A DNA stretch of 42,850 nucleotides from Pseudomonadota bacterium (lineage in GTDB: Bacteria; Desulfobacterota; Desulfovibrionia; Desulfovibrionales; Desulfovibrionaceae): the NCBI GenBank assembly GCA_018817515.1, contig JAHIUD010000023.1, positions 1 through 42,850 on the forward strand. The letters are read 5' to 3'. A model generated the notes under the pieces. The model ran no database searches and was not told the origin of the DNA. It worked only from the letters and a program-made list of their open reading frames with translations. This document shows positions 22,339 to 29,946 of the stretch, in pieces. Positions within the stretch are counted from its first letter, which is position 1. Each line of letters opens with the position of its first letter. A program made the translations under genes and the position numbers.

Positions 22339-23900
22339 GCATCTGCATCACCCAGGCCGGAGAGGCCCTCATCGCCAGCCTGCAGGCCCAGGGCCTGCCC
22401 CTGGTCATCGACACCATGATCTTCGCCAACGTGCCCGGCCTGGACCCGGCCCAGGCCGCCGACAGAGCGCAGGCCGTGCCCGCCGCGCATGTGGTGCATA
22501 ACGCGGACATCCCCGCGGAGTACCGGGCCTTCGTGAACCCCAACCAGGTCGTCTACTCCGTGCTGCTCGGGTCGGACGTGGGCGACTTCACCTTCAATTG
22601 GCAGGGCCTGTACTGCTCGGCCCACCAGACGCTCATCGCCGTGGCCGAGCTGCCCGCCATCGAGAAGCGGGCCAACGACGAGGGAACGAACACGCCGGGC
22701 AACAACCTGACCCGCAACTTCCTGCTCCAGTTCACCGGCGCGCAGGTGCTCACCGGCCTGACCGTGGAGGCGGAGGTCTGGCAGCTCGACTTCACCGTGC
22801 GGCTCAAGGGCATCGACGAGCGCGAGCGCCTCTCCAACCGGGACATTTACGGCCGGGACGCGTTCCTGGGCGACGGCTGGCTCCTGGTGCACGCCGCTGG
22901 CGCCTACCACTTCGAGCCCGGCACGGGCTACGTGGAGGGCATCCGCGCGGCCCTGGCCGGCCAGCTCCCCGCCGTTCCCGCGCCCCTGCCCTGCGACGTG
23001 TACCTGGACGTCTGCCTGGCCCCCCAGGGGTCCGACGTCGTCACCCTCGGGACCCCGCGCTTCGTGGCCCAGGGAGCGGGCCTGCCGGACTACGCGGAAG
23101 GCGCGCCCTTCCACACCCCGCACTACTGCGCCCAGATCGCCCACGTGGCGGCCGACGGCACGGTCACGGACCTGCGGCCGAAGACGGTGCCTGTGGTGGA
23201 ACAGCCCATCGATGCCCACAACACCGACCCGGAGGCCCACCCGAACCTTCTGGCCACCACCGCTGCACCGGGGCTTGCCCGCATCGCCACCAGGGCGGAT
23301 GTCTTGGCCGGGGTGGGCAACAACACCATAGTCACGCCGGAAGACCTGGCGGCGGCACTTACCGCCGCTCCCACCGTAGAGGAGGGGTACTTCGACGGCG
23401 GCTCTGTCATTCCGGCCATTACCGACGGCGCGGCCTTGGCCGTGGTCGAGGATGGCGCGAACAAGCTGACGCGCAATGTCCTGTCGTTCCCCGGCGCGGT
23501 CAAGGACACACACGGCTTCTTCAACTTCCGCGCGCCCAGCAACTGGGACGGCGAGATGGTCCGGGCCAAGGTTCTCTGCAAAGGCACCGCAGGATGCTCG
23601 GCCGGAGACGACATCCGCTTCTACTTGGCCTGCGCGGCCGTGGCCCCCGGCGAAAATTTGGACGTTGCGCTGGGCGTTGCCGTCACCATGGATGGCGACG
23701 TGGTCGACGCGGACAAGCTCATCGAATCCTCGACCAGCGCGGTGCTGAACCCCTCGGGCACCCCGGCCGCCGGGGACTTGCTGCGCTTTCGCCTGTCGCG
23801 CGATCACGACTACGGCGCACAACCTATGGCCGAGCCCGCCGAACTCGTCGGCATCGTGCTGCAGTTTGGCATCATCGGAAACATCGCCGCCTGGGCGTAG
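22335..23900 (+). CDS. Tail fibre protein (DUF3751-type N-terminus)
   Basis: The 521-residue protein begins with a baseplate-attachment domain of the tail-collar fibre type (MSICITQAGEALIASLQAQGLPLVIDTMIFANVPG, VYSVLLGSDVGDFTFNWQGLYC). A repetitive shaft follows, including AHNTDPEAHPNLLAT, an AHNxDPxAHP element common in phage fibres. The C-terminus (about 370-521) is a globular, receptor-type domain. It determines host binding with the next gene. It overlaps gpI by 4 bp. Confidence 0.88.
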   Translation: MSICITQAGEALIASLQAQGLPLVIDTMIFANVPGLDPAQAADRAQAVPAAHVVHNADIPAEYRAFVNPNQVVYSVLLGSDVGDFTFNWQGLYCSAHQTLIAVAELPAIEKRANDEGTNTPGNNLTRNFLLQFTGAQVLTGLTVEAEVWQLDFTVRLKGIDERERLSNRDIYGRDAFLGDGWLLVHAAGAYHFEPGTGYVEGIRAALAGQLPAVPAPLPCDVYLDVCLAPQGSDVVTLGTPRFVAQGAGLPDYAEGAPFHTPHYCAQIAHVAADGTVTDLRPKTVPVVEQPIDAHNTDPEAHPNLLATTAAPGLARIATRADVLAGVGNNTIVTPEDLAAALTAAPTVEEGYFDGGSVIPAITDGAALAVVEDGANKLTRNVLSFPGAVKDTHGFFNFRAPSNWDGEMVRAKVLCKGTAGCSAGDDIRFYLACAAVAPGENLDVALGVAVTMDGDVVDADKLIESSTSAVLNPSGTPAAGDLLRFRLSRDHDYGAQPMAEPAELVGIVLQFGIIGNIAAWA

Positions 23901-23913
23901 GGGAGGGGCTATT

Positions 23914-24639
23914 ATGTTCTTGTGCCATAGTTCCGGTGCTGCCGCGCGCGGCCTACCGGTGTTCCTTCCTGTCACCGAAGACAAGGCGACCCCCGAAACG
24001 TTCGTGCTCAATGTCAAAGGCGTGGCTGGAGCCAATGAGATCGGAGCTGGGGGAGGCGTCCCCGGAGCGGATCAGGTGTTGACGCAATTCGGCGGCCTGG
24101 CTGGCGTGGTTGACGGTTTTCGCCAGGTGGCTGCGGGCAGAGGCCTGGCCTGCACGGCAGCCTTGTTGGCGGCGCTTTTGAACGGCGAAGAATGGACCAT
24201 GATGTTTTATTTGAGGGGACTCGCCTTCGGTGCCAACATCAACCGCCTCAATTATTTACAGGGTACCGCCATTCTCGATTTTGACATGGAAGGGACCGGG
24301 CACTGGTGCCCGCAGATTGCTGGTTATACCAACGCTTTTATCTCGAACATGACGACTCTGCCCATTGCAACGCCCTCAAGCAACTTATGGGCTGCATTGT
24401 GGCGTAAAGCCGGGAATACGCACTTCGGGTTCACAACCGCAGGTTCTGCCATTGTCCCACCCACCGGTTGGGACTCTATCCCCGAGCTTCAGCGCTCTGT
24501 TGCCGTCAACTGCGGGAACTACTCCGGTGAGACCTGGGGCACACTCCGAGACCTGATCGGCTATTCAACCACGAACACCACATACGGGATCGGCTCCATC
24601 GTTATCAGCAAGATCGGCCTCCAGGCCGCGCCCGTGTAG
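23914..24639 (+). CDS. Tail tip/fibre-associated protein of unknown fold
   Basis: The 241-residue protein starts at ATG 23914 after GGGGAGGGGC. It has no charged shaft and is rich in Gly, Ala, Asn and Thr, with segments such as NRLNYLQGTAILDFDMEGTGHWCPQ and ETWGTLRDLIGYSTTNTTYG. Codon use and GC are visibly lower than in neighbouring structural genes, particularly 24200-24600, which suggests recent exchange, as is common for receptor-binding modules. I do not recognise a family. Confidence 0.72.
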   Translation: MFLCHSSGAAARGLPVFLPVTEDKATPETFVLNVKGVAGANEIGAGGGVPGADQVLTQFGGLAGVVDGFRQVAAGRGLACTAALLAALLNGEEWTMMFYLRGLAFGANINRLNYLQGTAILDFDMEGTGHWCPQIAGYTNAFISNMTTLPIATPSSNLWAALWRKAGNTHFGFTTAGSAIVPPTGWDSIPELQRSVAVNCGNYSGETWGTLRDLIGYSTTNTTYGIGSIVISKIGLQAAPV

Positions 24640-24648
24640 GGAGGGGAG

Positions 24649-24981
24649 ATGCAATACACAGAGTTCGACTTGACAGACCTCGGCTATGTGGACGGCGAGG
24701 GCAAGCCCCTGGCCAGCATCGCCGGGCGCGACAACCAGACCGACCCCTTCCGCCACCTCGGATATGAGGGCTACCCTGCCGCCGCTGTGCGCTGCATTGA
24801 TGTGCCCGGCGACATCAAGACAAAGACCCTGGCCATCCTTCCTGATGGTGAGCCGCTGCCCGAGGATGGGACCGTGGTCCTGGTCGACGACGTGGTCGAC
24901 CTGCTGGTGGCCGAGTACGGCTGGCCCGAGGGCACCACGCTGGCAGAAGGCATTCCGGTTGAGCCAGAGCGGAGGCTGTAG
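24649..24981 (+). CDS. Hypothetical protein next to the fibre genes
   Basis: The 110-residue acidic protein (MQYTEFDLTDLGYVDGEGKPLASIAGRD...) follows the tip protein by 9 bp with AGGGAGGGGAG upstream. Its size and place fit a small fibre chaperone or cap, but no motif supports a function. Confidence 0.65.
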   Translation: MQYTEFDLTDLGYVDGEGKPLASIAGRDNQTDPFRHLGYEGYPAAAVRCIDVPGDIKTKTLAILPDGEPLPEDGTVVLVDDVVDLLVAEYGWPEGTTLAEGIPVEPERRL

Positions 24982-24984
24982 GCC

Positions 24985-25023
24985 ATGGGCGGCTTCTACG
25001 AAGACTCCCATCAGGCGGCCTAG
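24985..25023 (+). CDS. 12-codon mini-ORF, possible remnant of a fibre-assembly gene
   Basis: ATG at 24985 encodes MGGFYEDSHQAA and stops 3 bp before the next gene. GGAGG lies about 10 nt upstream. Phage fibre-assembly proteins often begin with a GFY..-IHG motif, so this may be a truncated remnant or a short leader. Weak evidence. Confidence 0.3.
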   Translation: MGGFYEDSHQAA

Positions 25024-25026
25024 CGC

Positions 25027-25968
25027 ATGCAGTTCTGGCAGGGCATTACCTTCACCCCACCGGCCGCGGTAAGCGACATCGCCGCCGGGCTTGCCGGGCA
25101 TCTCACGGATGCCCAGGAGGCGCTTGCGCAGGGCGCGCAGGCGCTCCAGGGGCTGTCCCTGCCGGAGCCTCCCCCGTTCATCGGGAGCGCGGACGAGCTG
25201 CGCGAAAGCGCAGGCGCGCTGCTCTCCTCGCAGGCGCGCTACCTCGCGGTCACGCCGTACCTGCAGGGCATCGGCACCATGCGTGGCGACCAAGCCTTCC
25301 TCACGCCGCAAAAGGCCATCGAGGTCATTGGCTCGCGCATGCTCGAGGACGCGATCAGCGCGGCCACCGACGGCGTCATTCCGTCGTTTGACACCGGGCT
25401 GGTCATGCTGGTCATGGCCGCGCAAGAGCCGGGGCAGCTTGCGAATGCGCTGAACGGCTTCAACACGGTGTTCCCCATCCCGGAGCTGCGCCAGGCGGAG
25501 CGCAGGGCAAAGGCCTTGGCCACCATTGAGCTGGACAAATTCAAGATTCCGGAGCTGCCAAAGTTCCCCCCATGGGGGAACGCCGCCCCGGAGCGGAGCG
25601 CGACCGGCCTGGCTGTGGCCCGCGCCCTGGGCGGGCAGCTCGCCATGGCGGAAGGGCTGGAGGCGGCCAAGGTCTCGCCGACAGCGAGGCTCGCGGAATT
25701 CACCTCCAAGCTGTCCACGGCCGCGGCGCAGCGGCAGCAAGACCTGCAAGACCTGGCCGAAGGCATGACCGGGGCGAGCGACGCCTGGCGCGGCATCTAC
25801 CTTGAGGGGGCGGTGGCCACCCTGGCTCCGCTGCTCGCGAAATTCGCGCCACCCATGGACGATTCCTTCAAGTGTTGCGTGAGTGTTTGCTGGTACGGGA
25901 CCAAGAGCCAGGTGGCCTACTTCAAGGAGGCCTTCGGCCTGACGAACCCCCTGGAGGGAATCCTGTGA
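25027..25968 (+). CDS. Phage structural protein of unknown role, between fibres and hub
   Basis: The 313-residue protein (MQFWQGITFTPPAAVSDIAAGL...) is mainly helical and Ala-rich, with several predicted long helices (RMLEDAISAATDG, LAEFTSKLSTAAAQRQQDLQDL). It lies between fibre genes and the hub/spike genes. Overlap with the next gene (GTGA) suggests co-assembly. I do not recognise the family; a DNA-circulation-like or baseplate accessory role is possible. Confidence 0.7.
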   Translation: MQFWQGITFTPPAAVSDIAAGLAGHLTDAQEALAQGAQALQGLSLPEPPPFIGSADELRESAGALLSSQARYLAVTPYLQGIGTMRGDQAFLTPQKAIEVIGSRMLEDAISAATDGVIPSFDTGLVMLVMAAQEPGQLANALNGFNTVFPIPELRQAERRAKALATIELDKFKIPELPKFPPWGNAAPERSATGLAVARALGGQLAMAEGLEAAKVSPTARLAEFTSKLSTAAAQRQQDLQDLAEGMTGASDAWRGIYLEGAVATLAPLLAKFAPPMDDSFKCCVSVCWYGTKSQVAYFKEAFGLTNPLEGIL

Positions 25969-26510
25969 GCTTCCTGCTACTCGATGACTTCACCGTGCCC
26001 GGCTATGGCCTGCAGGCGTCTCTCTCGAACAAGTTCAAGGACGAGGACGCCTCCGGCGAGACCTCGTCGACCTCCACGGCCAAGAAGGGCACCAAGGGCA
26101 AGCGGCTGGAGTGCAAGATTTACATCCGCTTCAAGGACGAGGCGGACCTTCGCGCCCTGACGCGGGTGGCCGAGCAGACGAGCGGCGGCGACAACAAAGT
26201 CTACGCCATCACCAACCGCACGGCCAACGCGGCCGGGATGCGCCAGGGGCGCTTCAGCGGCGACTTCAAGGCCGACGAGCAGGAGGGGAAACGCTGCTGG
26301 CTCGTGTCCTTCACCATCGCCGAGCACATCTCCGTGCCGGAGCGGGCGGAATCCCGCGAGACGCCGAAGACGGCGGAGGCACAGCAAAGCGAAGGCGAGA
26401 CCGTCGCTTCGTCGACCACGAGCGGGGCGAAGCCGGAGCTGTCCTGGTTCGAGAAGAAGCTCAAGGCCGTCAATGACGCGCTAGGCGACTATGACGCGGG
26501 GGGCAAGTAG
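25965..26510 (+). CDS. Putative tail adaptor protein before the baseplate hub
   Basis: The 181-residue protein starts at GTG 25965, overlapping the preceding stop, with GGAGGG upstream. The N-terminal 120 residues form a beta-rich domain (LLDDFTVPGYGLQASLSNKFKDE, LECKIYIRFKDEADLRAL); the C-terminus is a Glu/Thr/Ser linker and a short helix. Its position before a gpD-like hub suggests a tube-baseplate adaptor, as LysM-type or gpU proteins are. That role is inferred. Confidence 0.65.
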   Translation: MSFLLLDDFTVPGYGLQASLSNKFKDEDASGETSSTSTAKKGTKGKRLECKIYIRFKDEADLRALTRVAEQTSGGDNKVYAITNRTANAAGMRQGRFSGDFKADEQEGKRCWLVSFTIAEHISVPERAESRETPKTAEAQQSEGETVASSTTSGAKPELSWFEKKLKAVNDALGDYDAGGK

Positions 26511-27196
26511 TGCGCCTACTCAAGCGCCTTGAGATCGACGGGGCCGAAGTCCCCCTCGTCTCCGAGGAAATCCGGCTCGACCTCGACAGGCCCGGCCGGG
26601 CCATCTTCCAGGTGCGTGCGGAGGCGGAGCTGTCCGGGCGGGTCACGTTCGCCCTGGGCTGGCATTTCGCGGACACCCTGACGCTCTTCTTCACCGGCGA
26701 GGTGGAGAGGAGCACGGCCGTGGACGCCACACAGCAGCGGCTGTTCTGCCGGGAGCTTTCGGGCCGGCTCGACGCGCAACACCCCCTTTCGCTGCGCCAC
26801 CCCACCCTGCGCGAGGTGCTCGCGGCCTATGCGGAGCGCACGGGCCTGCGCTTCATCCTGCCGGACAAGCCTTACGCCTCGAAGCGCGTACCCGCGTTCT
26901 ACGGCCTCGGCTCCGGCTATCACGGCATGGCCAGCATCGGCGACGTGTTCGGCATCGAGGACTTCATCTGGCAGGCCCAAGGCGACGGGGCCGTGTTCGT
27001 CGGCTCATGGGCCGATTCGCGCTGGCCAGCCACGCCCGTGAGCCTGCCCCAGGAATTCTTCACCCGCGTGACGTCCGGGATGCAGACCGTGACCTGCGTT
27101 CCGGGCCTGCGCCCGGGCGCGGTGCTCAACGAGCGCCGGGTGACGTCCGTGCGCCTGGCCGGGCACCAAATGGAGGTGGCATGCAAGACGCCATAA
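26510..27196 (+). CDS. Baseplate hub protein (gpD-like)
   Basis: The 228-residue protein begins at GTG 26510, which shares a base with the previous TAG. It has the early gpD-type strands LEIDGAEVPLVSEEIRLDLDRPGRAIFQV and later LSLRHPTLREVLAAYAERTGLRFILP, resembling the late-control D/hub family. It is shorter than P2 gpD (about 387), so this hub may lack the C-terminal domain or use the neighbouring adaptor. It overlaps the spike gene by 16 bp. Confidence 0.72.
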   Translation: MRLLKRLEIDGAEVPLVSEEIRLDLDRPGRAIFQVRAEAELSGRVTFALGWHFADTLTLFFTGEVERSTAVDATQQRLFCRELSGRLDAQHPLSLRHPTLREVLAAYAERTGLRFILPDKPYASKRVPAFYGLGSGYHGMASIGDVFGIEDFIWQAQGDGAVFVGSWADSRWPATPVSLPQEFFTRVTSGMQTVTCVPGLRPGAVLNERRVTSVRLAGHQMEVACKTP

Positions 27197-28257
27197 AGGC
27201 CGCGGTGCTTAAGCTCTTCCCCGAGCTGTCCGGCGGCCTGCACCTGGACCGCTATGCCCGCGTGGTGGCCCTGGCCGACCAACCGGGCGAGGGCGTGAGC
27301 TGCGAGCGGTTCCGGCCCCGCTACGCCGTGGACGTGCAGATACTCACGCCGGACATGGAGCCGGACCCGGCCTTCCCGCTCTATACGGCCGTGCCTCTTC
27401 CCGTGCCCGCCGGGGCTGGCCAGGAGTGCGGCGCGTTCGCCTTCCCGGAGCCGGGCGCCCTGGTGGTCGTCGGCTTCGCCTACGGCCGCCCGGACCATCC
27501 TATCATCCGGCAGGTCTACCCCATGGGCGTCTCGCTCCCGGCCGTGGCGCCGAAGGAGTTCCTGCTGCAGCAGTCCCCGACCGTGCTCCAGCGCGCGGAC
27601 GCCGAGGGCAACTGGACACGGCTGACCGACGCGGCCATCACGGACGATTCCATGTCCCGGCTGGTGCGCACCGTGTCCAGCGTGAGCGAGATCGCGCGCG
27701 AGCTGGTGAAGGTTTCCGAGCACTCGACCCTGGAAGTCGGCGGCATGTACACCGTTGAGGTCGGCACGGTCATGTCCCTGCTGGCCGGGCTGCGCGCCGA
27801 CCTCGGGACGCTCGGGGAGCTCAACCTCACCGCGGGAGGCGACTCGACGCACTCCACGGCTGGGAACGCGGCCGAGACCGTCGGCAAGGATCAAAGCTGC
27901 ATCGTGAAGGGCTCGCGCACCGTCAATGTGACCGGTGCGCAGGCCACCACGACGGGCGGCGACCTGTCCGAGACGGTCGGAGGAGAGAGCACCGAGCAGG
28001 CCCAGGGGGACAAGAGCATCACGGCGCAGGATATCTTCCTGCAGGCGCGCGGCAAGCTCACCTGTACGGCGGCCATGGGCGGCATCAGCCTCTTCGGCGA
28101 GATCATGGCCGCCCTGGGGGATATCCGCGAGGCGCTGGTGATCCTTTCGTCCCACACACACCCGCAGGCTGGCGTCATAGACCAGGGCGGGGCCGTGGCC
28201 GACGAGGCCACCTCCCTGGGCGGGCACATCGGCAACCTCGGGAGCGCGGCGAACTAG
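27181..28257 (+). CDS. Baseplate spike protein (gpV-like)
   Basis: The 358-residue protein has an N-terminal OB-like domain (YARVVALADQ..., GQECGAFAFPEPGALVVVGFAYGRPDHPIIRQVYPMG), a repetitive beta-helix shaft (AETVGKDQSCIVKGSRTVNVTG, DLSETVGGES), and a C-terminal LSSHTHPQAG. In P2 gpV an HxH motif binds iron at the spike tip; HTH here occupies that place. ATG 27181 is chosen because it fits the OB domain start. Confidence 0.86.
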   Translation: MQDAIKAAVLKLFPELSGGLHLDRYARVVALADQPGEGVSCERFRPRYAVDVQILTPDMEPDPAFPLYTAVPLPVPAGAGQECGAFAFPEPGALVVVGFAYGRPDHPIIRQVYPMGVSLPAVAPKEFLLQQSPTVLQRADAEGNWTRLTDAAITDDSMSRLVRTVSSVSEIARELVKVSEHSTLEVGGMYTVEVGTVMSLLAGLRADLGTLGELNLTAGGDSTHSTAGNAAETVGKDQSCIVKGSRTVNVTGAQATTTGGDLSETVGGESTEQAQGDKSITAQDIFLQARGKLTCTAAMGGISLFGEIMAALGDIREALVILSSHTHPQAGVIDQGGAVADEATSLGGHIGNLGSAAN

Positions 28258-28276
28258 ACTAGTTGCGCCCCACCCC

Positions 28277-28311
28277 TTGACATCCGAACCGACCTAGGGC
28301 AGACAGCCCTA
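28277..28311 (+). promoter_or_regulatory. Promoter/operator with TAGGGC-N5-GCCCTA dyad (copy 3 of 3)
   Basis: TTGACA (28277-28282), 12 nt, TAGGGC (28295-28300)-AGACA-GCCCTA (28306-28311). Spacing, dyad and AGACA centre are identical to 4410-4444. It directs the second leader RNA and the 28530 gene. Confidence 0.6.
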
Positions 28312-28500
28312 CAGGTGCTAGTAACACCTTCAGCCCAGGACGGTCCACACCCGTCAGTCTTTGTGGATTTTTTGTTTTCAGGCCAGAATGGCCCCTCGGT
28401 CATCAGCCGGGTGTGGGACGAATACAAGACCCGCAAGGGGAACACTCCCGCCGCTCCTGGGCGGTTACTAGCACCCGGTTCTCGCCGATAGTACGGCGTG
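28312..28500 (+). ncRNA. C4-like antisense/leader RNA, copy B (upstream of 28530 gene)
   Basis: The order of helices matches 4445-4640. P1: GGTG 28314-28317 with CACC 28325-28328 (copy A has GGAG/CTCC, a covarying pair). P2: TCCACA 28344-28349 with TGTGGA 28362-28367 (copy A C-G pair becomes U-A). A hairpin GGCCA-GAA-TGGCC lies at 28381-28393. Closing helix: CCGGGTG 28407-28413 with CACCCGG 28472-28478. Tetraloop hairpin: CCC-GCAA-GGG 28430-28439. Anti-SD hairpin: CCG 28451-28453 with CGG 28462-28464, loop CTCCTGGG 28454-28461. Last hairpin: CGCCG 28483-28487 with CGGCG 28494-28498. The loop is complementary at all eight bases to CCCAGGAG (28515-28522), the Shine-Dalgarno sequence of the next gene. 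Confidence 0.78.
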
Positions 28501-28529
28501 GGCCACTAGTTAACCCCAGGAGACCCACC

Positions 28530-29003
28530 ATGACCACGCCCAGCACGACCACGCCCAGCACCACGCCCGCCCCCATGACCAGCATTCCCGCCGACGTTTC
28601 CGAGCACGCGTGCAGCCTCGCCCGCGAACTGGACGCCCTGCTCGAAAGCGTCGAGTTCGTTTCCCGCTACATGCCCCGCTGCCCGGAGCATGCGTGGCTG
28701 CGGGAGGTTTACGAGTACGTGGAAGAGTACCACGAGAGCCTGGAGGCGGCCATCACGGACTACCCCACGCAGTCCGTCCTGCCGCTCATCCTGGGGCAGA
28801 TCAGCAGCACGTTCGCGCCCGTCCCGAGCCTGCTCACCGCCATGGCCCCGTTCCACCCGCAGGAGACCGGGGTGGCCCTGGGCTATCTGGCCACCCGCTT
28901 CGATGACATCATCACCAAGGCGCTGCGCCTGGGCGCGTTCCTGCTCAACGCCCCCCGGCCCTGCCCCGTGCCGCACGAGGAAACCACGGGCGACGCCGCA
29001 TAA
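28530..29003 (+). CDS. Unknown protein under C4-like RNA control
   Basis: The 157-residue acidic protein starts at ATG 28530, 7 nt after CCAGGAG. Residues 1-20 are a Thr/Pro/Ser low-complexity stretch (TTPSTTTPST); residues 28-140 are helical (SLARELDALLESVEFVSRYM, WLREVYEYVEEYHESLEAAI). It has no homology I recognise and no BRO-N domain. It is a single-gene unit, ending in a strong terminator, with the same promoter/operator and the same type of leader RNA as the antirepressor-like gene. That context suggests a regulatory or superinfection-related role, but this is only an inference. Confidence 0.72.
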   Translation: MTTPSTTTPSTTPAPMTSIPADVSEHACSLARELDALLESVEFVSRYMPRCPEHAWLREVYEYVEEYHESLEAAITDYPTQSVLPLILGQISSTFAPVPSLLTAMAPFHPQETGVALGYLATRFDDIITKALRLGAFLLNAPRPCPVPHEETTGDAA

Positions 29004-29039
29004 GCAACAGCCTATCCGGGCCGACAAGGGCCACGATAC

Positions 29040-29076
29040 AGGGCGACCGTGACACACATCATGGTCGCCCTTTTTT
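29040..29076 (+). terminator. Terminator of the 28530 unit
   Basis: AGGGCGACC (29040-29048) pairs with GGTCGCCCT (29063-29071) and is followed by TTTTTT. Confidence 0.92.
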
Positions 29077-29177
29077 GTCGCCCTGCGGCCTGCCAGGAGA
29101 CCGGCAGGGACTGCATCGGCATCGAGCTGTCCGAGGAGTACTTCGAGGTCGCGCGGCGTCGCCTGGAGGTGGCGTAG
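29076..29177 (+). pseudogene. 3' remnant of a DNA methyltransferase gene
   Basis: The frame ending in TAG at 29175-29177 reads AACQETGRDCIGIELSEEY and then FEVARRRLEVA. This is the C-terminal signature of phage-type DNA (adenine-N6 or cytosine-N4) methyltransferases (...GR.FIGIEL.EEYFEIARRRL). The body of the gene, including the catalytic motif and start codon, is absent, since the frame runs into the preceding terminator. So the phage once carried, or recombined with, a modification gene here. Confidence 0.75.
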
Positions 29178-29227
29178 CGCTCTAGCCTTGCGCTGCCTCG
29201 CGCAGCCTTCTGGCGCCCCTGCCCCCT

Positions 29228-29264
29228 GTGGCCGACGGTACAACCGTCGGCCACTTCCGTTTTT
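29228..29264 (+). terminator. Strong hairpin with T tract
   Basis: GTGGCCGACGGT (29228-29239) pairs perfectly over 12 bp with ACCGTCGGCCAC (29243-29254), 3-nt loop, followed by TTCCGTTTTT. It seals the end of the late region and the methyltransferase remnant. Confidence 0.8.
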
Positions 29265-29653
29265 CGCCCCGGCCCAGGCCATTCCGGCCGCCTTCCACCT
29301 CGCCCTGCCCCAGGCGCCGCCTCTGCGAGCAAAAGAACGCGGCCTCCGGGAAAAAATCACTCCTCCGCACCAAACCTTCGGGGTTTTCGAGGTCGTTTTT
29401 GCAACCCCAGGCCCCGGCGCAAGGGGGGACGGAGCGCCTAGCCCGTAGCGCCGGGAAGCGCCCCCGGCACGTTGCGCAGGAAGCGAGGAAACGCAAGGGC
29501 TGGCAAGCTCATCGCGCTGACGAGCGGAGCCAGACTGCGCGCAACCCCCTAAATGCCAAAGCCTTTTAAAGTAGGGGCGGCACCGTCGGGGGTCGAACTC
29601 GCAGCACGGGACAAAACGCCCCACACTAGGCCGACAAACCGGGGCGTTACGCC
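29265..29653. other. GC-rich spacer between late region and repressor, no gene seen
   Basis: I see no coding frame with credible protein character on either strand. GGGGCG (29574) and CGCCCC (29627) could pair over a long loop, and GGGGCGTTACGCCC (29641-29654) is a tight hairpin at the 3' end of the repressor gene that may serve as its terminator. A GTTCGA on the minus strand recalls a tRNA T-loop, but the rest of a tRNA is missing. Confidence 0.5.
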
Positions 29654-29929
29654 CTAGGCAGGCAGCATCCCGCGGGCCTTCGCCTCCTGCACCATATTCC
29701 ACAGCATGGTCGGAAAGTCCGTGCCCAGGACGTCGGCCATGCGGTAGGCCTCGTCGAGCGTCAGCTTGCGCTTGCGCTTCTCGAAGTCTCGGCAACTGCG
29801 CCACAGACGAATGCCCGACGCAGCTCCGAAGACCCGCCTGCCGAACTCCGAATGCGACAACGGCGATGCATCAACCCGTTCCGCCATGAGGGTGATGAAC
29901 ACCCGCTCAAAACTATCGGTGTTTTCCAT
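29654..29929 (-). CDS. Putative lysogeny repressor, small HTH protein
   Basis: The 91-residue basic protein contains a helix-turn-helix-like core SHSEFGRRVFGAASGIRLWRSCRD followed by RKLTLDEAYRMADVLGTDFPTML, similar to small XRE-type phage regulators. It is transcribed divergently from the early operon, with three GCCCT half-sites in the 86-bp gap. This is the classic cI/cro layout, so it is the best candidate for the repressor. The ATG at 29929 has only a weak TAGG upstream. Confidence 0.72.
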   Translation of the reverse strand: MENTDSFERVFITLMAERVDASPLSHSEFGRRVFGAASGIRLWRSCRDFEKRKRKLTLDEAYRMADVLGTDFPTMLWNMVQEAKARGMLPA

Positions 29930-29946
29930 AGCTTACCTATACAGGA

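Noticed and set aside
28254-28530. Retron, group I/II intron or riboswitch as explanation of the two RNAs
   Set aside because: No reverse transcriptase or split gene is near, and no known ligand-binding core was recognised; loop-SD matching fits an antisense/leader RNA better.
29575-29655. tRNA-like minus-strand sequence with GAGTTCGAC T-loop motif
   Set aside because: T-stem does not pair, no matching acceptor or anticodon arm, no CCA; probably chance in GC-rich DNA.
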